This document shows positions 42,366 to 53,044 of a stretch of 64,000 bases of DNA, one piece after another. A program made the translations under genes and the position numbers. The notes under the pieces were generated by a model. That model saw only the letters and a list, made by a program, of their open reading frames with translations, was not told the DNA's origin and did not search any database. Position 1 is the first letter of the stretch. The number at the start of each line of letters is the position of its first letter. Source of the DNA: Aquatica leii (Eukaryota; Arthropoda; Insecta; Coleoptera; Lampyridae); NCBI GenBank assembly GCA_035610365.1, contig CM069432.1, forward strand, positions 78,062,520-78,126,519, given 5' to 3'.

Positions 42366-45300
42366 CAGAACTGGGTAATTACAGGTACTTTAAACTTAAT
42401 TATAATTCCAAAGTATTTTTGCAGAAAAGGAACTAAATACTATTACAAAGTAAATACCTTATAAATAGGAATTATATTCATTTAATTACAATTACATTAA
42501 AAATGGAAATATTAATTACATTTATAATTCCTTTTTGGATAAAACAATAAATTATGATAAAATTAGGGAACTGTTAGGTTTAAAATAATTATAAGTATTC
42601 AACTTGATTAATTAAATTCCAGTTAAAATAAATAAAAAAATTGATTTTAATAGGTATTTATTCGAAATTATAAAAAATTTAATGTAAGCACAAATTCATA
42701 AAAGTAACAAAATAAGTCGTTTAATTTATAAAAAACGGAATACGCAACTTAATAATAATAAAACATGTGAACTTTATTATTCACAATATAATTATATTGT
42801 TACTTTTTATTATAACTAACTTTTCAAAGTTTTTGGGAGCGTTGATTATTGTAGCAAAAGAGAATAATCTCTCTATGGGCCCAGAAGAAGGAAGCGCTGT
42901 GTTATATTTAAAAAACACTTTTTTTACCAATGGATAACTGTCTAGCATGGTAATATTTTTTCTTAAATCGTTTAAGTACTGTAACACTTCCAACTGTACC
43001 CTGTTTTTGGTTTCATCAAAAGAGGTTCATCAGTTACATCTTCATTAAAATCGAAAAAATCTTCATTTGAAAATGCAATCGTTCACATTCTGCTATTAAA
43101 AGCTGCTTTAAATCTTCTTTACTTAATACAACTTTTGCCTCGACTATTGGAAACCAACGTAACTTAAATTCTGGATGGGAAATTACACCCAAAACGGCAT
43201 CGCGATCTTGTAATGTCAGAAATTTTTCAAATCTTTTCTCTATACTTTCAATTGCACTATTCAGTAGTATATTTCCACCACATTTGAATGTTTTTGCTCT
43301 TAACTTATTTAATTTATTTTGGAGTGAAATTATGCGACGCAAAAGAGAACCATAAAATATATTGGTCTCAGTTTGCAAAAAATTTAGTGTTTCTGCTAAA
43401 GGTTTAGTAATTTCACGGTATTCTTCGTGGCCAAAAAATTCGTTGTCCTTAAACGATTGTAGCTGTAATTTTTGAAACAGCGTAGGTAAATTTTTCTTTT
43501 CAAAAAGTATTTGATTTATACTGTCATATAATGAGTTCCGCCTAGTTACACCTGGCGAACTAAATGTATGACCCAAAGTGTGATTGAATAATTTCCGCAA
43601 GCTTCGGCCGATTTGCTTTTTTCCACAATTCTTTACACTTTGCAATACTATTCATATGGTTATTGCGAAGACTAAGGTTACGTTCAATAACATTATTTAT
43701 GTCTTTAGTTACTATTAAATTAATTGAATGACTGGCACATTGCTTATGTAGTGTCAATACTATGTCAGAATTATTGTCACTTCCGTTGTCTTAAATGGAT
43801 CTTGTTCGAGTATCCCTTCTACTTCTGAGCCAGGGATTTCAATAAATTCTATATCTTCTAAGTCCTCTTCATAATTAGATGGCTCTTTATTTGCTTCTAG
43901 AATTTTATTAACGCTGAAGATTTCAAAAGCTTTTATAAAATTTGATGCGTTATCAGTTACGGTGGCAACAATTTTTTCGGGATTAATAAAATATTTGCCG
44001 TACAAAGTTTTAAACATAAATGCAATATTTTTATAATCATGAGTGCCTTCAAAACGTTCTCAGGATAGAGTCACTGATGTTCTGGAATAATCTGGATTTA
44101 TCCAATGACATGTTACGCCCAAAAAGCTTCTTTTTTTCGTTGACAAAATATCTGCGGTAGTACACACAAATTTTTGATCCGAAATTCTTTTTTTGATGTA
44201 ATTTATATGATCAATATCTAGGTCGTTCAACCTTTTCATAGCAGTTTTTCTTGTCATGACTGCTAAATTTGATCCTTAGAACAAATTTATAAAACTTTTA
44301 TTTTCAATAATTGAAATTGGACTAGTAATATGTATTATGAAGTTTAGGATTCTGCTATCAAACTCCTTTTGACTGGTAAACTGATAATTTTGAGCATTCT
44401 CTCAATTTTATAGATTTGGATTGTTTAGTACTGCCGGAAATTTTTCTTTTTTTTTGACAAGTTTTCATTTTTTTCTTTTAGATAGGTTTCATATTCAGAC
44501 GTATGTTTTCGTTGCACCTTTAGAATCCCTGATCGTTTTACTTGCTGGCTAACAAATTTGGCATTGAGCTACAATAATATGTTGATCGTTATATTGGTAA
44601 TTTTGAAATATTTTCCATTTAGTATAGCATAGTGAGTCAACTTCAACGCTTTGTTCACTTGATGTAGATGCTATATTGGCATCTTTAAGAACACAACTTT
44701 GATCTTGGGAAGCTTGTGTAAAAAAATTGAGAATACTTTTCTGCTTTTTATTTTTTTCTTGGACAGTATTAGGGAGGTAGTCGGGATCGTCATCGGACGA
44801 AATATGAAATGGATCTGCGTTGTCATAATTTATGTGATGTGACATGATCATTTATCTGTAAAAATAAAAATGGTAAGTCTTTATGTTTTTGCAATTAATT
44901 AATTATACATTTTTTACAAATAGAAAATCTAACCATCTAGGGAAATTAAAATAAATGTTTTATTTCTTCCAGCTGCTAATATGCGATATACAGGATTATT
45001 CACACTGTACGGCTCGGAATATTGTGGCCAAAATACGTGATTTTTAAAACATTTTATTTTTGAGATATATAAAAGTCTATTATGGCTGCTTTTTAGAATT
45101 ATTTTCATATTATATAGGGTGTTGTAAAAGCTGTAATAGTAGTGTTTTTTTAACGAAGCTTTGCTATTTGCATTTTTGGATTCTCTGATCAAAATAAATT
45201 TGTGTTTTAATAAAATAGTTTGAATGTTGTTAAAATGTTTGAGATGTTTAAGAAGCAAAATTTACAATGAAATGTAACAATAGATCATATTTGATATCTC

Positions 45301-46059
45301 GAGTATAATAACATTTACATCTTATACGGGGTGTCCAAAACTTAAAATTAAGAATTATTTAAATATAACGCCATGTTTTTTAATATACAGACGATGCACT
45401 GTGTAATTACCTATCGAATAGCATTAGAATGTTCTATAGCTAAGTCTAAGTCTTCCCGTTTTTACACCATAAGCCAAATAATGGTTTTTGAACCATTTGA
45501 TGTTTTTTTAATAAAAGTTCTGACGAATCTATAGTTGCCTGTTGTATTTAGAAGCATCAGATAGTTAGCAAGTAAGTATATAAGAATAATGATAAAAAAT
45601 TTTACAAATGTTTACAAACCTGAAACGTTTAAAATATAAGTAACAATTTACTTACCATTGTTATGTTGAGTTAAACAATATCACTATACTTCACTGAGAA
45701 AAATTTCACGACGCCGCGTTTTCTTCAAATGCATTAAAACAATTAGATACGAGTTTTAGTGACGGACGTGACTTAATCTAAGTTCACGCAGAAAATTTCT
45801 TGTTTTTAAACCATGTGCATCTCGTAAACAAACATGCATTTAAAATTAATTGTAATTAGAAAAATAATTGTCCTTATAAATGTAACTAATTAGATCATTT
45901 AAATAATTACATACAAATTACAATTCCTACACATATTTTGTATCAATTACAATTACAAATTACTTTAGGAAAAAAAAGTACTTAAATACAATTACAAAGT
46001 ACACGAAAAAAGTAATTGTAATTATTAATTACTTTTTACTTAGGAATTACCTAACATTG
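42366..46059 (-). mobile_element. hAT element, decayed
   Basis: Ends CAGAACTGGGTAATTAC and GTAATTCC-like ...GGAATTACCTAACATTG are flanked by ATGCCAGG/ATCCCAGG (42358-42365, 46060-46067; one mismatch). Subterminal AATTAC/GTAATT repeats are dense at both ends. A frameshifted transposase lies on the minus strand. Confidence 0.8.
42781..44851 (-). pseudogene. hAT transposase (frameshifted)
   Basis: Pieces in order on the minus strand: N-terminal region (44851-44549, ending in a Cys-x2-Cys of a BED-like finger); FVCTTADILSTKKRSFLGVT (44257-44060) with CHWI, the hAT block around the first catalytic Asp; VTDNASNFIKAF (44017-43760), the second block; CASHSINLIVTKDI (43757-43560); a helical insertion region (43645-43034); and LPSSGPIERLFSFATIINAP (42993-42781), the C-terminal dimerisation motif. 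At least five frame breaks. Same order as in intact hAT transposases, so an inactive copy. Confidence 0.88.
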
Positions 46060-46063
46060 ATCC

Positions 46064-47560
46064 CAGGGACCTGGACCGGATCGATATAAAACCGAAAACC
46101 GTACCGAAACCGGTATTTTGAATGGACCGGAACCGAAATTTGTCCAGGTTAAATTTATTGAACTGGACCGGAACCGTTATTTATTTATTTTTCCGGTTTT
46201 ATTTTCAAAGTTGTAAGCATAGTTACTAAGCGTAATACACAAAAACTTTGAAATAGCAGTGAATCTGTAATGTTTAATTAGTAAATATATACGGATTATT
46301 TTAGACGCGTCAGATTACAACTTATCCTACTTATCTGAAAATAATACGTTGGCACTGAAGCTAGGTCAAAAGCTTTTTGTTATTGCAAGCACTCACAAAA
46401 TCCACGTCGCGGTTCAAAACTAACTTCGGTTTGAGCTTGTTAGACATGGTATAAGAACGGCATAAGGGTGCACCTAATAACTTAAAATATGGTGTACTAC
46501 ACTATGGAATACTTTAACTTTGCGAGTTAATTCTCTAGTGCTACTTTGTGATCGATGTTCTACAATTTGCAATACCTGCACATACATTAGAGAAAAATAA
46601 CTATTTAAGTTTAAGTTGAAAATATTAATTTTTTTAATTTGTTCTTCAGCTGCTAGTGGTGGTCTTTCTCGTCCACGAATAGGAGTATATAGGAATAACA
46701 CCTCAAATCTCACACAGAAACGCAACTGAAGAAATTGAGACAGAAATAAGGCAGATTGTCGAAATAAGTCCCAATAAAGCTAAATTTGGTATTTATACTT
46801 TTTGCCTTGCACATTCTTTTTGTTTCATTAGTTGAAGTCTTGTTTTGTTTGCAACAAGATAATCGTAATCGAGTACAGAAAGTACATTTTGTTAGGTCAG
46901 TGTCAAAACGAAGAAATGAAGATTAATATTTATATATTTCTTATCATTATTTAGTTAACCATTTATTTTGTAGATGATTGAGAATTTGAAAAAAAAAATC
47001 ATTACAATAGCTTTTAAAATACAGAGCTCTCAGAATTTACTTCATAGTTAGTTAACAGTCAATCTCCACTTATTTAAGTAGTCAGGACCGGCCGGAAAAC
47101 TTTTATTGCAAATATCTCGAAAATCAGCCACTTTAGACCAAATCTAAAGGGAAAAAATCATTTAAATAAAATAAGAAAAGTATTCCTTGAGTTTCGTAGT
47201 CGTTTATCACAAACAAACGTGAAATGAGTTATATTTTTCGTCATACCTATAGTCAAAACATAATAGACAAAATGACAACATAAACTGATGACTGGTCATA
47301 AGATAAAGTGACCTTTTGAATCAATAAATCTTGGGTTTACAATACTATATGATGAGTATGTAGAACGCGTTTATATAATTGTCTATAATTTATTTATTAC
47401 TTAATGTTTGGTAAAGAATGACCATGACACTAATCCTTTCCTAACTTCTATACGCTTCTTTGAGTTGTATAAATTATTTTTAAGTTATTTATTTAAATAG
47501 TTGAATTACTGGAACCGAAAAAGAACAAAAAGTACCGAAAGAAAAAGAAGAACCGGACCG
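46064..47560. mobile_element. ACCGGA-repeat MITE (partial, tentative)
   Basis: Starts CAGGGACCTGGACCGG and has repeated (T)GGACCGGAACCG units to about 46200. Similar ACCGG/ACCGAAA units reappear at 47500-47560. The pattern is that of hAT-type subterminal repeats. The right terminus was not identified. Confidence 0.4.
46420..46700 (-). pseudogene. Mariner-type transposase, N-terminal helix-turn-helix fragment (tentative)
   Basis: Minus-strand translation includes VLQIVEHRSQSSTRELTRKV, then HSVVHHILS, stop, VHPYAV. This recalls the STR.LA...V...L...LHPY block of insect mariner-type transposases. It lacks the DDE part. Confidence 0.45.
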
Positions 47561-48480
47561 TTTCTGTCTATGAGAAATACAAAAAACAATGTTACGTGCT
47601 AAAAGAGGTTATCGTAAAATTGCCTATAAAACGTAACATAAAGGTGTTTGCTAGGTGAGATGGACGTGGGTGGTACGATAATTGAAATTCGTGAATTTTC
47701 GAATGTTAAGGAAAAATACTTAAAAGAAAACCAAATAAAGACTAAATCAGTAGGGCGCCAAATAAGATCACGACGTTTAATAGCTTCTAGGTCCTTATTC
47801 ACCAAGAAACTGGTCCGGTAGCTTTAATTTTAATGGGGCTTACCCAGTCCCGCGCCGTACATAAGGGCAAAGTCGTGTCAAAATAAAATTTATAATGATA
47901 AAAAAACCAGTAAGGAATTGCTGGCTATTACATTGTTTTTTATTTGTCTATTTTTTTATTTTTACTCTTTGAGACGAGGGAACCGAATTAATTCTCGAAA
48001 ATAATATATTTTCCAAATGAGAGTACGCAATAATAGCATTTATTCGATCGAATACGTAATACGTAACATGATAACATGAATTGTGTGAACTTATTCATGT
48101 TTGAGCTTGAAATTTGGCTTGCAACGAACGAACGAGCGAACAAGTGTTTTTTTCCTGTCTGAGCTTGCAATGTACGAACCTTTAGCGAAGTGAAAAGGTG
48201 CAAGGCGTAAAAGATATCTGCTTTTGAAACTTGAGTTTTTTGTAGTTTTATAGATGTGTTTTGTGTTGTGAATTAAATTCTGGATACCAAAATTTGCCGA
48301 ATAAAGGAAAAAGAGAGGAAGAACTGGAAAACCATGTCAAAATTATATATATTCTGAACCTGTACTTGAAACAAATAGCGGCAGACAAGAAACTGATCTT
48401 CTAGAAAGCAATTCATCAACATCTTCAAGTTACGCTGATAATGATAAATCAACACCTTCAAAAATTACCAGAACGGAAAA
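46700..48480. other. No gene recognised
   Basis: AT-rich sequence with scattered repeat debris (ACCGG-type units near 47500). Open frames of 60-70 codons on the minus strand lack motifs. Confidence 0.4.
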
Positions 48481-48482
48481 TA

Positions 48483-49258
48483 TGAGTCAACTTTCGAAAG
48501 ATGCTGCATTATGGCCAAAGAAAGTACGTCAATATTCAAGAATTAGTAGAACGTGGCCATGTTCATCAAAACAAAAAGGATATTTATCCGAGAGATAGTT
48601 TGGAGTCGGGGCGTAAGTTTTCCAATAGTTACTTCTTTAGAATCTTACCGAACAAAGAAAAAACTGAGCGTTTTTGGTTGTTGTATTCCGAAACAAAAAA
48701 TTCACTTTACTGCTTCTGTTGCAAAATTTTTAATGACAGCGATTTGAAATCTGTTCGCCTTAGTAATGAATCTGGTTACAATGACTGGCAGCATTTAAGT
48801 GAACATTTAAACATTCATGAAAAGAGCAAGTTACATATCGAAAATGTTCTAAAATTGCTAGATCTTTCTAACCGTTTTAATAAAAATGAAATAATTGATT
48901 CTGAAATTCAAAATATAATAAACAGAGAAACTAAATACTGGCAAGCTGTTATAGAAAGAAATTTCTACGTGATTCAGTTTTTAGGCTAGCAAAATTTAGC
49001 TTTTCGTGGAAGTAGTAATAAGTTGTTTGAGAAAAACAATGGAAACTTTTTTTAAAATGCATAGAAATGATTTCCAAATTCGACCCGATTATGCCAGAAG
49101 ATACAAAACGCTCTCAAATAAAAGATCACAAAAACTATCTCGGGGATAAAATACAAAATGAAGTAATCAACTTGATCGGTGAAAATATCAAATCCAAAAT
49201 CTTAGAACTAACTAAAAAGGCAAAATATTCCATATTATTAGACTGCACTCCTGACTAG
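48483..49258 (+). pseudogene. ZMYM1-type hAT transposase, N-terminal/DUF4371 fragment
   Basis: ALWPKK, then RKFSNSYFFRILPNKEKTER and WLLYSETKNSLYCFCCKIF form the TTF-type zinc finger region (48501-48989). NDWQHLSEHLNIHEKSKLHI follows, then a break near 48990. DUF4371 continues as EMISKFDPIM-like sequence, DHKNYLGDKIQNEVINLI and KAKYSILLDCTPD (49067-49258), where the copy ends. The catalytic core and dimerisation region are missing. It is the complementary half of the family seen at 21587-22427. Confidence 0.85.
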
Positions 49259-49259
49259 T

Positions 49260-49960
49260 CACCAAGAACAAATTACAGTTACATAAAATAAATATTTTCA
49301 ATTCACCGCATAGGTATGCGCGCGAGATGGGGTATTAAATCACCATTATTAATAATTGTGATCTTTTAATTTCAATAAACTTTTATTAATTTTTAGTAAT
49401 TCAAAATAATAATTATAAATGATGATTTTTATACATTATAAATAAATACAAGGTACCAAAAACTTACCAAATAAATTGTACAGATAAATAAAGTAGTCAG
49501 AACACTAACAAAAACAGATACAGAGTGCAAACGGTGCAAACAGAGTGTACCACTTTGATATACCAAAGGAGCGTACGGGTGTTGAGTAGGCACCCAAGAA
49601 CAAGAAGGAAAGTGGGCACGCGCACTAAGTTTGCATTTGTTTTTTTTCCGCACAGGACATCCCATCGTACGTTCTTCATTGACATCCTGAGGACGTCCTA
49701 TTAAAGACATCCTATACAAGTCCGTTTTAAAGCCCGGGACGTAAACACATCATTTAGACATAAAACGAACGTCCCTGGGACGTCGCGTCGTGTGTTTACT
49801 GGGTATAGAAGAACATTTTTTATTATTTTGACCTATAAGTAGAATAGCAATGTATGTTCTGGAACAGGAAGTGAACTGGATGGCCGGAAGTGAAACCGGA
49901 AGTTACCATTCTTCAGCACCAGAAGTGAGTTCAATGACCGGTAGTATCCATTCTTTACCA
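49260..49960. other. No gene recognised
   Basis: Mixed sequence with repeated GGACAT/GGACGTCC motifs (49665-49790). Both strands have open frames, but without recognisable motifs. Confidence 0.4.
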
Positions 49961-50385
49961 CCCCCGAAGAGTTGTGCATGAGTGGTGTTGGTGGTGGGGG
50001 TAAAGTCAATGCCCAGAGGGTTGTTAAGGGTGTGGTGAATGTGTGGGTGTGTGTGTGTGTGTTGAGGGGCGTGGTCATGTTTCTAATTGGTGGTGGTGTT
50101 GAGCATGCGCTGTGGAGTGGAGGGAGTGTGAGATGTGTGCAAGGGTATGTGGATGGCTGCATTAGTGGTGGTTTGAGCTCCGGGTGCGTGCGTGCGCCTG
50201 AGTCTGGCCCCCTGCCTGCGACATGTGCCCGGACTCCGGCGTCCGGCCTCCGGAGGCTGGGCCTGGGCGATGCCTGGACTGTACTTGCGTCTGAGCCTGG
50301 GCGGGTGCCTGGGCTGTACCTGCGCCTGAGCCTCGAGCGTGCGCCTGCGCCTGGGTCCCCCCGGGGTTGCGTTTACTCTCGGTGT
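49961..50385. repeat. GC-rich simple-sequence/minisatellite island
   Basis: GT/GGT-rich DNA (49975-50120) leads into a C/G-rich block with a degenerate tandem repeat of about 35 bp (GCCTGGRCTGTACYTGCGYC...) near 50268-50335. Base composition is strikingly unlike the surroundings. The long open frame across it is an effect of composition. Confidence 0.6.
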
Positions 50386-50568
50386 TGAAATAAAAGAGTG
50401 ACGCGTGAATGGATCATGTCATTAAAAAATAAAAGAAACTCAAACAACAACAACAGCAACGGTAATCACGATGTGGATGGCTTATGCGGCAGAACATTGG
50501 ACTAAAAGTGTTGATCTTACAACTGCTGTGGAACGTTCATTGCAAGAATTGTCTACAGTTTAGATTAT

Positions 50569-50736
50569 TTGACGAGTTTGAGAAAACAGTACAACCAAGG
50601 TATAAAATTGTGTAAAAAAATTTTCAAAAGCAAAACACGTTGTGGTGTATGTTTATCGAATAATTTCAACGCTATTGGATTGAAAACATTTGCAGATCAG
50701 ATTAAACTTTACTTAGAAAAGGACAGCATCACATCG

Positions 50737-50770
<34 letters not shown>

Positions 50771-50874
50771 GCTCGTCATCATCAGTTGAAGTTGATGATG
50801 ATGATGATAATGAAAAAATGGCTGAAGGAGAAGAAGAAGTAGAGAAAATAAAAGAAAATGTTAATGTTAATTGA
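50569..50874 (+). CDS. Ser/Asp-rich small protein, copy 1
   Basis: The frame is open with alternative start TTG at 50569 and no ATG nearby. Features: a basic N-terminus with CGVCLSNN, a helical part (FADQIKLYLEKDS), a Ser tract encoded by (TCA)n, then VEVDDDDDNEKMAEGEEEVE. Function unknown. The acidic tail could suit a charge-neutralising virion or DNA-mimic role, but that is speculation. Duplicated at 50951. Confidence 0.4.
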
Positions 50875-51225
50875 AGTATAAACGATTAATTGTAGGTTTT
50901 CTTTTGTAAAATAAAAAATTTTATGTTAAAATAATTATGAATAAAAAAGTATTTCAACGCTATTGGATTGAAAACATTTGCAGATCAGATTAAACTTTAC
51001 TTAGAAAAGGACAGCATCACATCGTCATCATCATCATCATCATCATGCTCGTCATCATCAGTTGAAGTTGATGATGATGATGATAATGAAAAAATGGCTG
51101 AAGGAGAAGAAGAAGTAGAGAAAACAAAAGAAAATGTTAATGTTAATTGAAGTATAAACGATTAATTGTAGGTTTTTTTTTGTAAAATAAAAAGTTTTAT
51201 GTTAAAATAATTATGAATAAAAAGT
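50663..51225 (+). repeat. Tandem duplication, unit about 288 bp
   Basis: The segment starting ATTTCAACGCTATTGGATTG at 50663 is repeated from 50951, including the (TCA)n tract (shorter in the second copy), the acidic codons, the stop and the 3' flank GAAGTATAAACGATTAATTG. The second copy lacks the N-terminal 30 codons and so is a partial gene duplicate. Confidence 0.9.
50968..51150 (+). pseudogene. Ser/Asp-rich small protein, partial copy 2
   Basis: Second unit of the tandem duplication, from KTFADQIKLYLEKDS to the stop. The Ser run is shorter by several TCA codons, and one residue differs near the end (VEKTKENVNVN versus VEKIKENVNVN). Confidence 0.6.
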
Positions 51226-51424
51226 AGTAAGTTTTAATGATAATGTAGAAATAAAACATTTATTAGTTTGGAAATTTGCTTATTGGCAAGCTAGAAAAGG
51301 TAATTGGGAGATTGAAGCATTAGATAGATGTCAATTTGCAAAACGAATTCAACAAGTTGAAATAAAAATATCACATATTTTTGAAAAAGTTATAGGATGC
51401 AAATTTATCAGGAACGTATTTTAG
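51221..51424 (+). CDS. Unidentified small frame without ATG
   Basis: Open for 67 codons to TAG at 51422. Contains HLLVWKFAYWQARKGNWEIE and FAKRIQQVEIKISHIFEKV, amphipathic and well-formed protein-like sequence. No in-frame ATG, and its 5' side was replaced by the tandem duplication, so it is probably a 3' fragment of an element gene. Confidence 0.35.
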   Translation, partial: KVVSFNDNVEIKHLLVWKFAYWQARKGNWEIEALDRCQFAKRIQQVEIKISHIFEKVIGCKFIRNVF

Positions 51425-51608
51425 GAATAAATGGATAAAATAAAAAATGTATTTATTTTTTCTTTTAAATAAAGTTGTTGAATAAATTCTTTAAATATTC
51501 TTTTGTTGGTCTTGAGAAAGACCGTTTGGTTTAAGTTTCTTCTACAACCGTATTTGCTTGGTTCGCCGTTGTAGTCGTCGTCGTCGTGGAGTGCCCCTCG
51601 TGGTGTTG

Positions 51609-52130
51609 TTATTTGATAGATTGGATAGAGAAGAAGAAGAAGAAGAAAGAGAAAAATGGGGGAAAAGAGATGTTATATTGGAATTGTTGATATGGAAGTA
51701 ATAATAGAGAGGGTGAAAAATTATGAGGAGTTTCATTTTCTAAATTACATGTGCAGGATTGATAGGTTGAAGTCCATTCATAAATTGCTTCCGATGAAGC
51801 CATATGTTCATCGGATGGAATTGTGTTACAAATCAAACAACTATTCTCACGATAGTTGTTTGCAATATATGAAAATAAATTGACAACCATATTCTCGAAT
51901 GGTATAGGTGAAATGAATTGGAAGACTCCGTTATGTCGACGAAAATCTACCAAATACTCGAAGTTGGGAGTTATTAGACAAATATCTACGTATTTTTCAT
52001 TAGTATCTTCTATGAACTGCCATAGAAAACAAATTTCCTCATACTGTACACGTTGAAAATCCGGATACAGTATATTGTGGATATAATCCACTTCATCGAT
52101 GGCTACATACAAATTTATTGTAGAACACAT
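51609..52130 (-). CDS. Unidentified Polinton-region protein
   Basis: 173 codons from ATG 52130 (MCSTINLYVAIDEVDYIHNI). Cysteines CLICNT and CTCN with an intervening His could form a small zinc site (residues about 105-140). The C-terminus is low complexity (Phe/Ser-rich from GAA repeats), so the true stop or length may differ. No family recognised. Confidence 0.4.
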   Translation of the reverse strand: MCSTINLYVAIDEVDYIHNILYPDFQRVQYEEICFLWQFIEDTNEKYVDICLITPNFEYLVDFRRHNGVFQFISPIPFENMVVNLFSYIANNYRENSCLICNTIPSDEHMASSEAIYEWTSTYQSCTCNLENETPHNFSPSLLLLPYQQFQYNISFPPFFSFFFFFFSIQSIK

Positions 52131-52149
52131 TATGATGATAATGATAGAA

Positions 52150-52590
52150 TAATAGTTTGAATTTTTTACACTAAGTTTATATACAGAATTTTTATCTTTT
52201 ATTGTTTTTTTTTTGTTGATGTGTTTAATATTAGAATGTAATTGTTAATTTTTTAATTAAAACCACATTACTGTTGTTTTTTTACTATTTATCAGCGACT
52301 TAGTTTTTTTTATGAAAAACGAATGACTTATATTTTCTAGTTAACAGTTTTAATTAAACCACATAGTCACCGTTCTATTATTTTCTAATATGTAACAATT
52401 TTTAATTAAACCGCATAGTCGCCGTTCTACTTGTTATCGGTTTTTTTCCGTAATATTTTATTATTTTTATGTATATTATCTAAGAAATTTTTATCAATTA
52501 ATTATTATCTGTTCGTCATTTACTGTTATTGTCACAAGTAGCAAAGAAAATATTTTTTTAATTACATCAAATAAAATATTTAGTTTTTGA
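52150..52590. promoter_or_regulatory. Non-coding spacer with about 65-bp tandem repeat
   Basis: TTTTAATTAAACCACATAGTCACCGTTCTA and a close copy TTTTTAATTAAACCGCATAG... (about 52346 and 52400), with a weaker third near 52250. It lies between divergent genes at 52130 (minus) and 52604 (plus) and could be a promoter or replication element; this is inference. Confidence 0.4.
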
Positions 52591-52603
52591 AAATTTTGAA
52601 ATC

Positions 52604-52957
52604 ATGGAAAAAACAACAGCAAATGATCGTTTATATCAATTTAAAGCGGCTATAAAAATTTGTGAAGCAGCGTTTAAAGAAGTGAATCAAAAACCAAATT
52701 ATAAATTGTGTAAAAAATGGATTAAACATCTGCAATTAAATATTCGTTTATCAACTAAACTGTTGAAGAAAAGCCTTGATTTGAATGTGGGAGAAAAACG
52801 ACAACTCGAAACAATACAAGGACATTACAGAAGATATATAGTGTTATTTGAATTATTATCCAAAGATAAATATGGTGGGAGTATTCAAACTAAAAACAAA
52901 AAAGAAGTGAAAGGATTGTTTGGAAAGACATCGAATCTGCGTTTAAGAGCAGATTAA
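52604..52957 (+). CDS. Unidentified basic helical protein of Polinton
   Basis: 117 codons, ATG at 52604 in context AATCATGG. Lys-rich and predicted helical (LYQFKAAIKICEAAFKEVNQ; LNIRLSTKLLKKSLDLNV), ending in a basic KKEVKGLFGKTSNLRLRAD. Directly upstream of the DNA polymerase in the same orientation. Possibly DNA-binding; no family known to me. Confidence 0.55.
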   Translation: MEKTTANDRLYQFKAAIKICEAAFKEVNQKPNYKLCKKWIKHLQLNIRLSTKLLKKSLDLNVGEKRQLETIQGHYRRYIVLFELLSKDKYGGSIQTKNKKEVKGLFGKTSNLRLRAD

Positions 52958-53044
52958 GAACCGGAATTATTGTAAATTTAACACATAAAAACTGTGAAAG
53001 TTTTTTTTCAGATTGATTTCATCTAATTTATTCTAGACTGAAAA

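Noticed and set aside
49972-50388. 138-codon plus-strand frame (Gly/Val/Cys-rich)
   Set aside because: It follows from the GC-rich, repeat-laden DNA; composition is simple and no domain is visible.
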